This document shows, in pieces, positions 11,860 through 23,656 of a stretch of DNA of 64,000 nucleotides. Below the pieces are notes generated by a model. That model saw only the letters and a list, made by a program, of their open reading frames with translations. It did no database searches and was not told the origin of the DNA. Both the position numbers and the translations under genes were made by a program. Location: the NCBI GenBank assembly GCA_026545225.1, contig CM048849.1:27848836-27912835 (forward strand), read 5' to 3'. Position 1 is the first letter of the stretch. Each line of letters starts with the position of its first letter. The stretch comes from Cornus controversa (Eukaryota > Streptophyta > Magnoliopsida > Cornales > Cornaceae).

Positions 11860-13290
11860 TGATTCGTGTGTGAGTGTGACTCAAAAAGTATATCAATTAA
11901 AAATTACCACACTTCGCAATAGAACGAATTCCTTACAGAATAGGGCTATTGAAAGGGGTGTCGAACCTCAGGGACTGTGGTCTGACTGAGTTGAATTGTT
12001 AGGACTAATTCTAATTAAATTTAAAAGAAATAAATTCTGATTTTTAATTCTAAATTAACTAATGAAGCAATTGAACAAAAGCAAGAAAAACTAAGGAGTG
12101 TAGAGAATATAAGATAAGTCTAGGGTAATTGATTTCACCACTAACTTCACAATCAATGGTCAATTGAACTAACTATAGGGCATCATATCATGCATAAGTG
12201 GTGTCGGTGACTACAAACTCACCTTCATCCGTCAAGAAGATAACATATGATTAAGGCTAAGTCATGGACTATCTTCGATTGGCATGGGCCATCTACCTAA
12301 CTACTCTAATCTAAGGTGCAGTATGGTTCATCTTCTCTAGGCATAATCCATCAAAGCTTTTAATGATATATTCAGTGAAAATCATTGTGTAATAATCACT
12401 CTCATGATCACAGAAAATAAGAGGAACGAGTTCAATAACAACAATCAAGTATCTAAGACAAGATAAGAAATCATTGAAACTGAATCTATAAGACTTTTAT
12501 TGCTCAATTCTATAATAAGAATCCTCTAAATTACATAATCTATGAATGAATACAAAAATTCCCAATAATTAGAACAACCAAACCAGTGATGTTTAGTTAG
12601 GGCTCCATCAAAACCCTGGTGGCTGAACTAGCCGCTCATGATACGCCTTATTCTCCAATGATTCTCCACTCCAAAAGCTCTTCAAAGCTGCTGCCAAGCC
12701 TTCCCAATACAGCCCTAATTCATCACTATTAATAGCCAAGAGAATACATCAAAGTCCTAATCCCATTAGGAATAAATTAGGGTTTCCCGCAACACTAATT
12801 AGGTGGGTTTTTCCTGCTAACTTCGGCCTAACTTTTGACCCACTAGAAGTCCAATTTACGGAATTTTCGTGAAATACAAAAGTGTGCAGAATCAAATTTC
12901 CTTCAACCTTATGTGAGAATTAAGTCGATTTGAGACTCAAAAATAACACTTCTGGTCCGTTTTCCAAAACGGGATTAAGATTGTATTATACGCAGATTTG
13001 GGCTTCAGGCCCGAAACCTTCTTAAGCAGCTGTAATTCTCTTGGACCTCTTTCTTGGGCTGATTTGAGTTGAAATATATATTGGAATGGATCCCTTTGAT
13101 GTAGGCTTCATCTAACCATCTTGCATGTCATCTTTAAAAGCCCAAAATCACAGTTTTAACTGAAATAATCATTAAGGCCCTGAAAATACAAAAAATACTA
13201 AAACGAAGTAAAATCACAAAATAATCTATCACTAAGAGAATAAAATACACAAGTTAAGAGGCTAGAATGCGTAACATTCAACGCCGATCA
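11860..13290 (-). mobile_element. Solo LTR of the Athila-type C family, in element B
   Basis: 1,431 bp with ends TGATTCG and CGATCA, flanked by the perfect 5-bp target duplication ATAAG (11855-11859 and 13291-13295). It lies between B's primer site and gag start, so it inserted after B. No internal coding region remains, so this is the product of LTR-LTR recombination. Sense is the minus strand (TGATCGGCGTTGAATGTT...). Relatives are at 27,719, 33,239, 40,385 and 44,335. Confidence 0.9.
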
Positions 13291-13482
13291 ATAAGCACTT
13301 AGCATGTTATCATGTAAGCACATTTCACATGCACACAAGTTCTCTAAATAACTCTGTCATGTCTACATGCATTTTTAGGTTTCTAAGCTCAAAGGTTCTA
13401 ACTGTTTTGAAACTATACGTGATCTGTCCATTACTCGTCGTCCCTAGGTATTTATCCTAGTTAAGCTTTAACAACAAGTTAT

Positions 13483-13494
13483 GCTCTGATACCA
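13483..13494 (-). other. Primer-binding site of element B (initiator tRNA-Met)
   Basis: gctctgatacca on the plus strand equals the 3' end of plant initiator tRNA-Met, so the minus strand carries the complementary primer site TGGTATCAGAGC. It lies 3 bp inside the LTR boundary at 13498. This fixes B's orientation and its LTR end. Confidence 0.92.
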
Positions 13495-13497
13495 AGC

Positions 13498-15986
13498 TGT
13501 CACGCCCAGAAATTCGGACCACCTGTGCTCCCCCGGTCCAAACCCAAACTCTGAGGTAGTGAGGTGTCATGATCGCCCGATCATCACTTCACAACCCAGA
13601 CAACCATGACAAACTACCATTATCTGCCTCGGTTCCCACCCTGACCACCGAGATCATTACATATAGCAAAAGTCTTTACATTCATCAATACATCTATCAC
13701 TCATCGGATATATCATATTGGACAACAATCTAAGTTGTGACCTCAAAATTAGCGGAATTATTCTTTACACCATTATTACCATGCATACATAAACAATTCA
13801 AGACAACTACGTATACCTTTTATTGAAAACATGCAAACAAAGGCCCCTTTGAATTACATAGTCAGAGCATTTGTCGATTGATCGAAGTGCTTTTTTAGAT
13901 TATGCAAAACACATTTTGACTGTGCGAAATGGGTGTTTCGCATGATCAAAGTAGGATCGAAGTTCTATTGAAACCCCATTAGAATTTGATCTAACTTCCA
14001 TAAAAAATTTTGCAACAAGGTTTGCATAATAGAGGGCATTTTGATTAATCAAAACAGAGGTTTCCCACAATCGAAATCCTCCAGATAGTTTTCCTGCAAA
14101 AATTATTAAGTGTTCAATCTCACATTTTGGTCCTTATTTTTCATTATACATGATACTCATTGATACATCCATTCTCACAAGTACATTTATAAATAAACAT
14201 AAATGAAGAATCATCAATTAAATTGTCTAGCATTCTACCATGCTTAATACCATGCTTATAATGTATGAAATCATAAGACATAAATAATACATATTCTCGA
14301 AACATAAATGGTCTTTTCATGTTCATCACATACATACAGTCCACAATTCGGACATGCATTCAAATAAAATAATGTAAGTCTTTAAATGAAACCGATATCG
14401 CTCCATGCCAACTTTACCATTCGGGAGACTCCACCACATCCTTTCCATTTCTTAAAAAAAGTTAATACTCATGGGGTAAACTATAACACACTCAGTTGGA
14501 ATGTCTAAAACACAATTTCGTAAGTTTCATGAATATTACATAACATACATTTGCATTTAATCATGTTAAGCAAGTATCCGTACATCACAACCATATCATA
14601 AGCAATTTACAATGCAACATGCTATGTATAATTCTCTCATTCTTTCCACACATTTATTGGGTTCTGGTTTTACGGACCGCCCAATCCCACCTAACCGAGG
14701 CTCCTTGACTGAATCACCTCATCGTAAGACTCCATTTTAGGGAGTATCCTCTTTTATCTAGTTGGAGCTCCTTTATTGGATCACTCCATGAGGGTTACCT
14801 TTACCGGACTATCTCGCCACTCGTCAAGAGGACTTTACTGTTCAATTGAACTCACCACTCTCACCATATGTTTCCTAATAAATGATGATGGGTTCTAAAT
14901 GCTCATGGTAGACATGCACATACAATTTAAATTAATGTAGCGTTTAATTGTCATGTTTGCACAATTTTTAAATAAACATCACATGCATGCTCATTGAATA
15001 TATTTCACATATTGCACATTTCATATCACTTAAGTAGATAATTAAACATGTTTCATATATAAACATGCTTACAAGACATTTTATCAAGCACATAAGTGTC
15101 ATATTTACAATTATACATGAATACATATAATTATTCACAATCCTATCTCAACATGCTTATATAATCATCTAAGGCAATTATAAATATGTAATTACATCAT
15201 TTAACATTGATAAATCATTAAGTAGTATAATCTAGCATACTTTAACCTTGGAAGACATCTAATTATACTCACATAACCAATTGGTTGCCATAAATAACCA
15301 ATATAGTCATAAAAATCTCTGATTTCATGGGTTAGGCATCCCAACCTCAAATTGGAAGAGCTTCTAAATGATTTTCCCAATTCCTCACAAAAAAATCAAT
15401 TTTCTTCGAATTTGATTCTGAATGAATCAAACTCGAGCCCTCAATGCGTAGACCAACTTCTTCTTCTTCAATGCCTTCTAATTATCACCCCCAAGCCTCT
15501 TAAAATCAATGGAGAATGGAAGAAGATGACATTGCCATATATAGATATGTATTGTTCTCTCAATGTGGTTGATGAGAATGTGAAAAGAATTCTGCAATTC
15601 TCTACCTCGCTATTTATAGACCTACCTCCATTATTTATAAAAATGTCATTAGCCTTTCATTAAATCTTCCTGGACTCTGTTTTCGATATTCGTAACTCCT
15701 ACGGACACGAAATTGATTCCATAGCGCATCAGATATTCTATTTAAGTTACTCTCCAAATTTGGTATCATTCCAAAACGTTCAAATTTTTCAGGCCCACGG
15801 GACCTCGGCCCACTTGACTTGAAAAAGTTAAATTTTGCCAGACACTCCTAAAACTTCCCCAGACATATATAATGGCCCCTAAACATGTATTTTATATTTA
15901 AAACATATTTACAATCATTTAAATCATTTATATGCGTTTAAATAAAATAAAAAGAAAATCGACCAAAAATGGTCACGGTTCTTACA
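13498..15986 (-). repeat. 5' LTR of element B (2,489 bp)
   Basis: Starts TGTCACGCCC next to the tRNA-Met primer site and ends GGTTCTTACA. A homologous LTR is at 23,657-26,169 plus 30,114-30,161, and a third start at 31,396. The partner 3' LTR of B must be left of the window. A cluster of gattgatcgaa-like motifs lies at 13,871-14,076. Small open frames inside are chance. Confidence 0.88.
13871..14076. repeat. Cluster of GATTGATCGAA-like motifs in the B LTR
   Basis: Variants of tcgattgatcgaagt, tttcgcatgatcaaagt, ggatcgaagtt, ttgattaatcaaa and acaatcgaaat recur within 200 bp. The same cluster, diverged, is in the related LTR at about 24,021-24,240. The motifs are partly self-complementary (TTGATCAA core). 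Confidence 0.6.
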
Positions 15987-17001
15987 CCGACTTAGGCCAA
16001 AACCTAGGTATAATGGGGCAACTTCGATGGTCATACAATTGTGGATAATTTTCCACTTAAATAACATGATTGGGAAACTCCAAATGTCATGTATGGTGTT
16101 CTTGGATAACTCCGATAACCACAAGAATTTTAACAATTCTTTATGTGTACATTAGGTATCAAATCTCATCTAGCATAATTATCATGCTCATTACTACATT
16201 CTCAAGCTCCAAGGAAATTTTAGAATACCGAATGATTTCACATACCACATATTACAACATATATGTTCACAGCAATACATATAATTCATATATGCATCCA
16301 AATCCATATATGTCACAAATATGTTCTAAATAACCACATATAATACGTATATACTCAAAATCATCATATATTTCAAGATAGAAAGATGTATAACATATAT
16401 TTAACCATAAATAGAGATGGAGAAGCTAAACATAACCATCTTACACATCCCAAACATGCTAAACCAACCCTAAACCCTCACAAATCATTAATAAACCTAT
16501 AAATCGATGACTAGGAGAGAAGAAACACCCCTACCTCAATTCTCAAGCTTTTCCAAGCATTTTCTAGAAAAATCCCCAAAATACCATCTTTCCAAACTCC
16601 ACCAAATCACACTTCATTCGGTCCAAAATGAAGCCCTCATTGAGTAGAACGATTAATCCTTCACCGACACCTTTCTAACATACCCTCCCAACCTCTACTT
16701 TCGATTTTGAAAGCGGCTACAATTTTGAAATCACTTTCTTATCTTTTTTAACATTTTATTTGGTCTAAAATCAAAAATAAAAATTTTCAGAAAAACATCA
16801 GGTCTCCCAGGCTCACCCGACTCACGTCCCTGGCCCCGCCAATTGAAAATTCCAAATTGAGTCAAATGGCTCGCAAACATCCCTGGACCTATAAACAAGT
16901 CCCCATACATGAATTTCATATTTAAAACACATATACCATAATTTAAAATCATTTATATGACAATAAAAGAAAATTGCTTAAAATTTGACCTGGTCTCTAC
17001 A
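15987..17001 (-). repeat. LTR fragment H (A-type), target of element B
   Basis: Resembles the upstream part of the A-type LTR: both share the block ending cccctacctc..., the facing block around attttatttggtctaaa, and the terminal ggtctctaca (17001). Its left part is replaced at 15986/15987 by the end of B's LTR, so B appears inserted in H and the rest of H should lie left of the window. It shows no coding sequence and is more diverged than the A pair. Confidence 0.7.
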
Positions 17002-17228
17002 ACATTCCTTTATAAATAAAGGGCGTCGTTCAATGAGCAAGGTACATAAACATTAATACTTAATTTTCTCTATTTATTCCTTCAAATTGATCATTGTTCT
17101 AACTTAATTATTGTGGCGTACCTGGACCACCAACTGATACCACACCGATGCCCTTCCAATTACCCTCTTTTCTCATTTTTGCATAAGAAAATCTTTCTTC
17201 CAGGCCGTGACGAGAAATTACATCATCA
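17002..17228 (+). repeat. End of the 5' LTR of Tat-like element G
   Basis: A short segment between LTR H and the degraded primer site of G. It contains ttataaata, a TATA-like box, near 17,012. The upstream part of the G LTR is not visible because H adjoins at 17,001. Assignment rests on position before the primer site. Confidence 0.5.
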
Positions 17229-17230
17229 TT

Positions 17231-17245
17231 TGGCACTGTCTATGG
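17231..17245 (+). other. Degenerate primer-binding site of element G
   Basis: tggcactgtctatgg resembles the TGGCGCCGTCTGTGG sites that follow 5' LTRs of Tat-lineage Ty3 elements, with three mismatches. An ATG-initiated gag reading begins 25 bp downstream, supporting the assignment. Confidence 0.6.
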
Positions 17246-17269
17246 AAAGATTAATTTTCTAAGCAAACC

Positions 17270-18690
17270 ATGACTCATTTACAATCTGTCATAGAGGTTG
17301 GTAGGGAAGACACATTATGGGCTTCTGGTTATGAGGGTCCACCCATTGATGGGGAAGGTACGTCGTTAGCTCCTAATCACAAGGATTCGCCTAGGGAATA
17401 CCCCGGTGTCCAAAAGTACAGGGAACATATCGTAGTGTTGGAATAACATGTTCAAAACTTGAATCAAAGTTTGAACCAGTTGCTCTCGTAAAATGTGGCA
17501 ATTCTGTAACTCTTACCTGCTCTCATAAATCCAGTGCCCCTTATGACTTGCACAGAGGACTCCAAGATCCCTCAAATTGAGAAAAAACTAATACCTTATG
17601 AAGCAATAATTTCTCGAGGGACGATGCTGAGAATAGTCAAGTAGGAGGTCAATAAGTAGATCAATGACTTGAGAGGACCCATACTCATGGAGACATCATC
17701 GCCTACATTAGTGACAAGGCTGATGATGCTTCTTACTTTGACTTGCAGATGCAAGATCTGAAGGCTAAGGTTGAAGGTATGATGCACGCTTTAAAGGAAA
17801 AATAACCTACTATGGTGGATGACCTAATACAGAAGACCAACCTTCCTTTCAGCCTAGTTGTAATGAGTTACCCTTTGCTTGGAAAGTTTAAGATGCCAAC
17901 ACTTGAGAGTTTTAATGAAACTCGAGATACTCTTGATCACCTAAAGACATACAAGACACTCATGGACCTTCAGGGTATACCCGATAAAATTATGTGCAGA
18001 GCCTTTTTCACCACATTAAAAGGCAAAATTCGAGTCTATTTAACAAGTTGAAGGCCGGATCAGTCCACCTTTTGAGTAACTATGCTTGAAATTTGTGGGG
18101 AATTTCATTGCAGGTCGACGACATAGGGAGCCGGCTACTTACTTGCTAAATATGAATTGGGACAAAGGAGATTCATTGCGTGACTACATTAACCATTTTA
18201 ATACGGAGATGCTACAAGTCCATAGGGTAGACGACAATGTAGCCATGAATTCATTCATGGGAGGGTTAAAAACCTTGAGATTATTATTCTCTATATCGAA
18301 TGAGCCTCCTGATAACATGGAAGAGTTACTTATAAAGGAACAGAAGTACATAAACGTTGAGGATGCCCTGACTACGCAAAGAGTGAAGGGGGAGATAACA
18401 AAAAAATAGATAAGAAAAGATCAAATACATCAATCTCATAGGCAATCAAAGTGACAGACCACCCCGACGTGATAAGCACATCAATTTCACGCTACTGAAT
18501 ACACCAATAAGTCAAATTCTTCTTCAGATCCAAAATGATTCCTCTTTGACATGGCCTCAAAAGCTGAGGATAGATCTGGCAAGGAGACCTCGGGACAGGT
18601 ATTGTGGGTTTCACCAGGATCACAGACATACTATAGACGAGTGTATAGACTTGAAGAAACAAATTGAGAGCTTGATTCACTGGGAGTAGT
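17270..18690 (+). pseudogene. Gag relic of Tat-like element G
   Basis: Starts ATGACTCATTTACAATC at 17270 and is broken by several stops and frameshifts. Recognisable parts: GKFKMPTLESFNETRDTLDH and TLMDLQGIPDKIMCRAFFTT (17,880-18,020), then an open 107-codon piece (18086-18409) with NWDKGDSLRDYINHFNTEML and KYINVEDALTTQR, and finally a CGFHQDHRHTIDEC zinc-binding motif near 18,600. This order is typical of Tat/Ogre-lineage gags. All parts are in consistent order on the plus strand. Confidence 0.8.
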
Positions 18691-19086
18691 TGTGTAGATT
18701 TGTAGTTGGACATGAGAGGGAGGCACCAAAGCCCCCACGAATAGATAGAGATAATCATCCTCAAGGGCAATATTCATTAAGTAAAATCAGGATTATTTTG
18801 GGAGGATTCATCAATGGTGGTGAGTTATGCTTAGCCCGAAGAGCCCATTCCAAGAGTTCATTGGAAGTAAGTGAAGTTGGGGTGCCAGCTCCCCAGGCGA
18901 AATACCCTCAAGCAGAGGGCCAATTTATTACCTTTTCGGAGGAATATGCGAAAGGACTCCAGCATCCACCAACAACCTCTTAGTGGTCACATTGATCATA
19001 GCCAATTTCATAATTAGACGTGTGTTGAATGATAATGGTAGTTATGTTGACCTCTTATTAATCAAGGCCATTATAGTACAAATGTA
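18691..19086 (+). pseudogene. Gag-protease junction relic of element G
   Basis: Encodes a GGFINGGE box (a decayed form of the IxGGxxxGG motif of Tat polyproteins), then ITFSEEYAKGLQHPPTTS. After a frameshift near 18,980 a reading shows a protease start with an active-site-like VLNDNGSYVDLL (normally VDNGSSADIL). Homology ends near 19,086. No RT, RNase H or integrase follows, so G is truncated. Confidence 0.7.
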
Positions 19087-19244
19087 AGCAAATAGAGACT
19101 CAGGCGTACAAAGTCCCCACTCTACACACCCCATTTTGTTATGAGAATATTTCAAACACATCTGATCAAAGATCAAGCTCTTCGATCTATTAGATCAAAT
19201 TTTACAAAAATCGCATAGACATATTGATAAAAAGGATTCATCAT

Positions 19245-19690
19245 CCAGACGAATCCAATCTCTAATCAGTGATAGGACTTTATCCTCAAGTTTGGCATGT
19301 ATCAAAAACTTACGATCACTTGGGATCCCACCAGATTACGTTCCCGATCACTCGACCATCACAGGGGCAAATTTATAATTTTGTTCCAAAAAAATCTAAC
19401 CATCCGATCGGCGATCAGATTTTACCATAGGTTCGACTTGTCCAAAAGTCTCAGAAACATCCGAGATCGTATCAAATTACGGTCCTATTACACAACCATC
19501 ATAGGGGAAAAATTGTAATTTTGCACTCACACAAATTTGACCTTTCGATAGATGATCGAGCTCATAATCATGACCAACACACCTAAAAATATTGAAATCT
19601 CGATAATCAAATTATCAAAGACACAACTTTTTGATTTCACATTGGGACAAATCCAATCGTTCGATTGATGATCGGACCCTAACATAACAT
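19245..19690. repeat. Degenerate repeats, unit about 120-145 bp, after G
   Basis: A block like aaatcYaaccRtYcgatcgRtgatcRgac recurs near 19,250, 19,394, 19,531 and 19,648. Two units also share aggggcaaatttataattttg / aggggaaaaattgtaattttg. The unit is rich in GATCG and partly self-complementary. It may be untranslated or LTR sequence of G or another Ty3 element. Nothing coding is seen from 19,087 to 19,918. Confidence 0.55.
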
Positions 19691-19918
19691 TCGAAGCACC
19701 CAAAAATCCTAGGATTAACCTAATATCATGAACAAGACACAAAATTGAGGTCTAGTCAAAAGGGTTTAAAGGACAAAATGTAGAATAGTCATTTGGCGCA
19801 TTCTAAAGCATTCCGCCGATGTCATGGGTGGCATCACTTGATAACATCAGGAGAACATTCCAGAAGCAAAACCATATTTTGAGGTGCGTTCTTCCATTAT
19901 TGAACCGAAAAATGAAAG

Positions 19919-21433
19919 TGTTACCCAAGTATTGACCCTAAAGGGGAGGTGAATATGGACTTTGGCAAATAATGAAATTTAATTCAAATTTAAATATATG
20001 TAAGATAATATAATTATATGGAGCAATTAAATTGTGCAAGATATAGCTAAATATGAAATCAAATTAGCACAATAAAAATATGATAGAGAAAGAGAAATTC
20101 AAACACAATTGGCACAAGGATGTAGCGTGGTTTAGAATCATGTACTCCACGATTCAAGATCCCTCTTAAGAGATTTGTAAATCCACTATGGCTCCTCCTT
20201 GTGGGTAGAGAGCAAACCTTTATAATGGAATACACAAGCTCCTCATTTCCTTGCTAAGTGAAGTCCCCCACTTAGGCTTGTAGGGTTTCACCAACCATTT
20301 ACAATGATAATAGAAAGAACATTAAAGATTTGTAATACAATGAATGTATCTCTCAAAGATGCATTCACAAGTGAACACTCACAAGCCTAGAGTAATTAAT
20401 GAAGCAACAAGTTGAAAGCTCAAATCTAGGTCAAGAATGGTGAAAAGTGTTGAATGCTTGCTTAAGAGAATATAAATGATATATCAAATATAGTTCATGT
20501 ATCTTTAATATGCAAGACTCTTGAATATATAGACTCTTCAAGAATCCAACCATTGGTTGCTTTTAAGTGTGCGTTTAATGTGGTAGGTGCAATTAAAACT
20601 AGCCGTTTCAAGGTAAAAACTAAAGATATAGTTGACTACAAAAGGAGCATTAGTTGACTAAGCCTCTCTGAATTAAAACGATGTAGCTATTGGAAAGTGA
20701 TATAATTGACTATAAATCAAGGTGTTGTTGACTACATGGTATAATGTTGTTGACTATAAAATCAGTATGAGTTAACTATACTTAATGTAGTTAACTATAA
20801 AATAAGCATGAGTTGAGTACACTTATATGAAGTTAAAATTGGAGGCTACTGGAATTAGCATCAGTCGACTCTAAAGAGGATTAGTTGACTATATCTCTTA
20901 AATTTAGTTCCAACATTGATTAGTCAACTAAATTGAAGACATTAGTTGGTTATATCTCTTTATGGTCATTCTTTGCAACTTTTGGGTTTTATCAATTTGA
21001 CTAAGTCATACTAGGAATAATTAATAAAATCATTTAAGGCTTATGCATGCTTCAATCGATTTAAAGGCTTTAAGGAATGAGTCCATTTAGATTAAACTCT
21101 AAGCAATTTTTTAGGGACCTTTAAATGATGTGAATCATTCTAGACATTGGTCTTAGAGTCTTTTAAGTCTTGAATTGAGCTTTCAATATTGTTACTTCAA
21201 AAATAACTTTACAAAATATACTACTCTCACTATAACTAAACTACCCAATACTTTATCTTCATTCTTTGAGTTTAAGTCCATCACCATATAGCTTGAATCA
21301 AATTTAAGCTTTGCCATGATCTCCAATTATTGAGTTAACATAAACTCAAGAGCAATATAAAATACAACATCTTCAAGGAATTATTATCATCAAAATATTT
21401 TATATACCCTTGGTTCGAAACCTTGAATCAACA
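19919..21433 (-). repeat. Sirevirus-like solo LTR I1 (1,515 bp)
   Basis: Ends TGTTACCCAAG and GAATCAACA resemble those of the LTR at 26,170 (TGTGACCCAAG ... GGTCAACA). It shares landmarks with it: the aggggaggtgaata block near the left end, a cttaagagattt / cttgaggtttccactat block, and tcaaaataccctTGG near the right end. Sense is probably minus. A run of GTTGACTA motifs lies at 20,631-20,955, followed in sense by a TATA-like box near 20,525. No target duplication is evident (gaaag against atctc) and no primer site adjoins it, so it is a solo or truncated LTR. Confidence 0.65.
20631..20955. repeat. GTTGACTA motif cluster in LTR I1
   Basis: At least ten copies of gttgacta or close variants (agttgactac, gttgactata, gttaactata, agtcgactc, agtcaacta) at 15-45 bp spacing, some with the shared tail taaaatcagtatga / taaaataagcatga. 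The inverse tagtcaac also occurs, so the block can fold on itself. Confidence 0.7.
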
Positions 21434-21460
21434 ATCTCTACCTTTTTTTATTATGACAAA

Positions 21461-22799
21461 TGATAAGCAGTGAATGCTGCACATTTAATGCCACTAAAAT
21501 TATATGAATTAGTGCCTTAATAATATTTATTTAATATTTTTAACAATAATTTTAATATTTTTATGATTTCAGGTGATTAAAGGTAATTTTGATTAATAAT
21601 AGTGCAACAGAGCTACAGATGGTGCTATTTTAGTAGGGAGATGTAGATTAACTCATGAGATATGTTTGTACTGAAGACCCAAGATATTTGGGTTGAAAAA
21701 GATGGGCCAGAAGTGTAGTAACCAAATGGGCCTGAGACTATGTTGTTGCACCAATGGAGGAACAAAATTTCAGAGTAGTATTTACACATGTTCTGCCCCA
21801 TGTGCGCAGATGCACCCCTCATAGGCACAGATGCTCCAATAAAGAGCGCAGGTGCGCCTTTGTGGTGCCAGATGGCCTGCTAAGTTTGTTTTGTGAGTAA
21901 AATAGAGGAAACTAAGGTATTCAGAAACACACAAAGATATACAGAGGCGATTCATGACAATTATGAGTGAAACAAATGTGAGAAGATGGCAATTTCATCA
22001 TCATTCAAGCCTGCACCTCCGATCATGTACGGCTAAACACCATTCCGGGGAAGTGACGAAACCCTAACCTTACTTTCAATGTTGTAACTGTAGTATAATT
22101 CTGGGCCATTTTAATTTATGCATTGATTGTGTAATCAAGACATAAACAATAGCTATGCTATTGATTTTAATTTGAATGGATTATTTTGTTGCATAATTAC
22201 TTTTGTTCTTGTAGATTGAATGTAAGTTTATAGTGATTAGGGTATGATTTCTTTTCAACTTCTGTGATTTTGTTAAGAAAGGTTATACAATGGTTTTCAA
22301 TGATCATTTAATTTAGAATTCTGATAATTCGTACTAAGCAAAGATGGGCTATCACATCATTAGTTAATTTACTTTGTAGTCTATAATCAGATGTATAGGC
22401 CATGCTAAGCGAAAACGAGTTATACTTAATTGTATGTTGAGCGAATCCTCTTAATTGAATTGAATTAGGCTTGTACCTATTCTTTTTCGAATACATAGAT
22501 TGGACGTCCCAAATTAATACAGTTTGTCACTATAAGAAGGTTAGTGGTGAAGTCAATTCCCAGGACCCTCTCTTTTTGATTAATTATCTCTAAACAAATT
22601 TACAAGTAGCTTTAATTTTCTTAATTAAATTCAGGATCAAACATCAACAATCCTTCCCAATTATATTAGAAATAATTTAAGGACTATGTAACATATCAAT
22701 TCAACCTTGCAAGTCCTTGAGGTTCAACAACCTCTATATAGCCCTGTCATACAAGGACTCATTATGTTGCAAGTGGTTAAGTAAAGTTGACCCATATCA
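21461..22799 (+). repeat. 5' LTR of Athila-like element J (1,339 bp)
   Basis: Starts TGATAAGCAGTGAATGCTGC and ends CCATATCA, immediately before an Asp-type primer site. The start is a diverged version of the C-family start (TGATCAGCGTTGAATGTTACGC). It contains the Athila-typical sequence before the end (agtcctTGAGGTTCaacaacctctatatagcc...). The LTR is intact in length but old. Three short open frames inside are chance. Confidence 0.8.
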
Positions 22800-22804
22800 A
22801 TTTT

Positions 22805-22822
22805 TGGCGCTATTGTCGGGGA
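22805..22822 (+). other. Primer-binding site of element J (tRNA-Asp type)
   Basis: tggcgctattgtcgggga matches the Athila-type site TGGCGCCGTTGCCGGGGA (complement of plant tRNA-Asp 3' end) with three differences, 5 bp after the LTR end. The stretch 22,823-23,240 that follows is T-rich leader with no coding signal. Confidence 0.82.
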
Positions 22823-23149
22823 CTTGCTTGAATGGTTTTGGTGCCTAGTCTTAAAGATTAGTTCTAATTTAATTGTTAAGTTAGAATTTTTCTTTATTCT
22901 TTTTTGATCCATTTTATTTTTTTTTATTTAGATTTTTTAGTACAGGTTTTTTTTTGTTACGAATTGTGAATAAAGGAACGAAATTCTTCGTAACTTTCTG
23001 TGAGCTTTTTATATTCAATTCCATGTGCTTGTTTATTTTTTTCATATGTTGATTTTATTTATTTTATTTAGTTATTTTTAAATTAATTTGATTTTTAATT
23101 AATTCTTAGTCCTTACTTGTGGTATATGTTGAGTTGTCGGTCTCTAGAC

Positions 23150-23575
23150 CCACCAATAGTCCCGTATAACCTTGAACTTGAAAGAACCCTACATCAACAT
23201 AAGGGAGAAATTAGGGCTTAGGATTTAGAGGAAGAACTTCCAATTGAGACTGAGACAGAGACAAAAAGTATGGCTGAGAACAATCCTAGAGCCCCTAGGG
23301 AGCACTTCGCTCCTAGGGCATATACATCCCCATCTTGCATGTAATTGTCTAACGTTACAGCAGCAAAACTATGAGATTAAGTCCAGCACTATACAAATGC
23401 TTCCATCTTTCTATGAACTTAATAATGAGGATCCGTATAAGCATCTTGATGACTTTTTAGAAGTTTGTTCAACTGTCAAAATCCACAATTTCTCCGGATG
23501 CATCTTTTCTTATTCTCTCTAAAAGATAAGGCTAAAAATTGGTGGAATTCTTTAACACCAAATAAGATCACCTTT
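23150..23575 (+). pseudogene. Gag N-terminal relic of element J
   Basis: Starts in a region that reads as an Athila-type gag N-terminus in shifting frames (ENNPRAPREHFAPRAYTSP, then QQNYEIKSSTIQMLPSFYEL and YKHLDDFLEVCSTVKIHNF to 23,495; LKDKAKNWWNSLTPNKI to about 23,565). At least two frameshifts are needed. It stops at a T run at 23,570-23,582, beyond which the sequence belongs to another element. The motif order matches D (41,800 on) and C (39,165 to 38,431). Confidence 0.75.
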
Positions 23576-23582
23576 TTTTTTA

Positions 23583-23656
23583 ACTTGTTTTAACCAATTA
23601 TCTGCTATCAACGGATCCGAACTCCCTTAAAAACTTGGAGTCATCAATTTCCTAAA
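23583..23656 (-). pseudogene. Isolated gag fragment of B/K type
   Basis: 74 bp similar to 11,421-11,480 of element B gag and to 30,772-30,840 of K gag (shared cggatccgaactccc and ggcatcaatttctt-like blocks). It sits between the truncated J gag and the truncated K 3' LTR, so it marks a rearrangement breakpoint. Confidence 0.6.

Noticed and set aside
13483-13494. tRNA-Met 3' end as a tRNA gene
   Set aside because: Only 12 bp match and they adjoin an LTR end, so it is a primer-binding site. The same applies to the tRNA-Asp match at 40362-40378.
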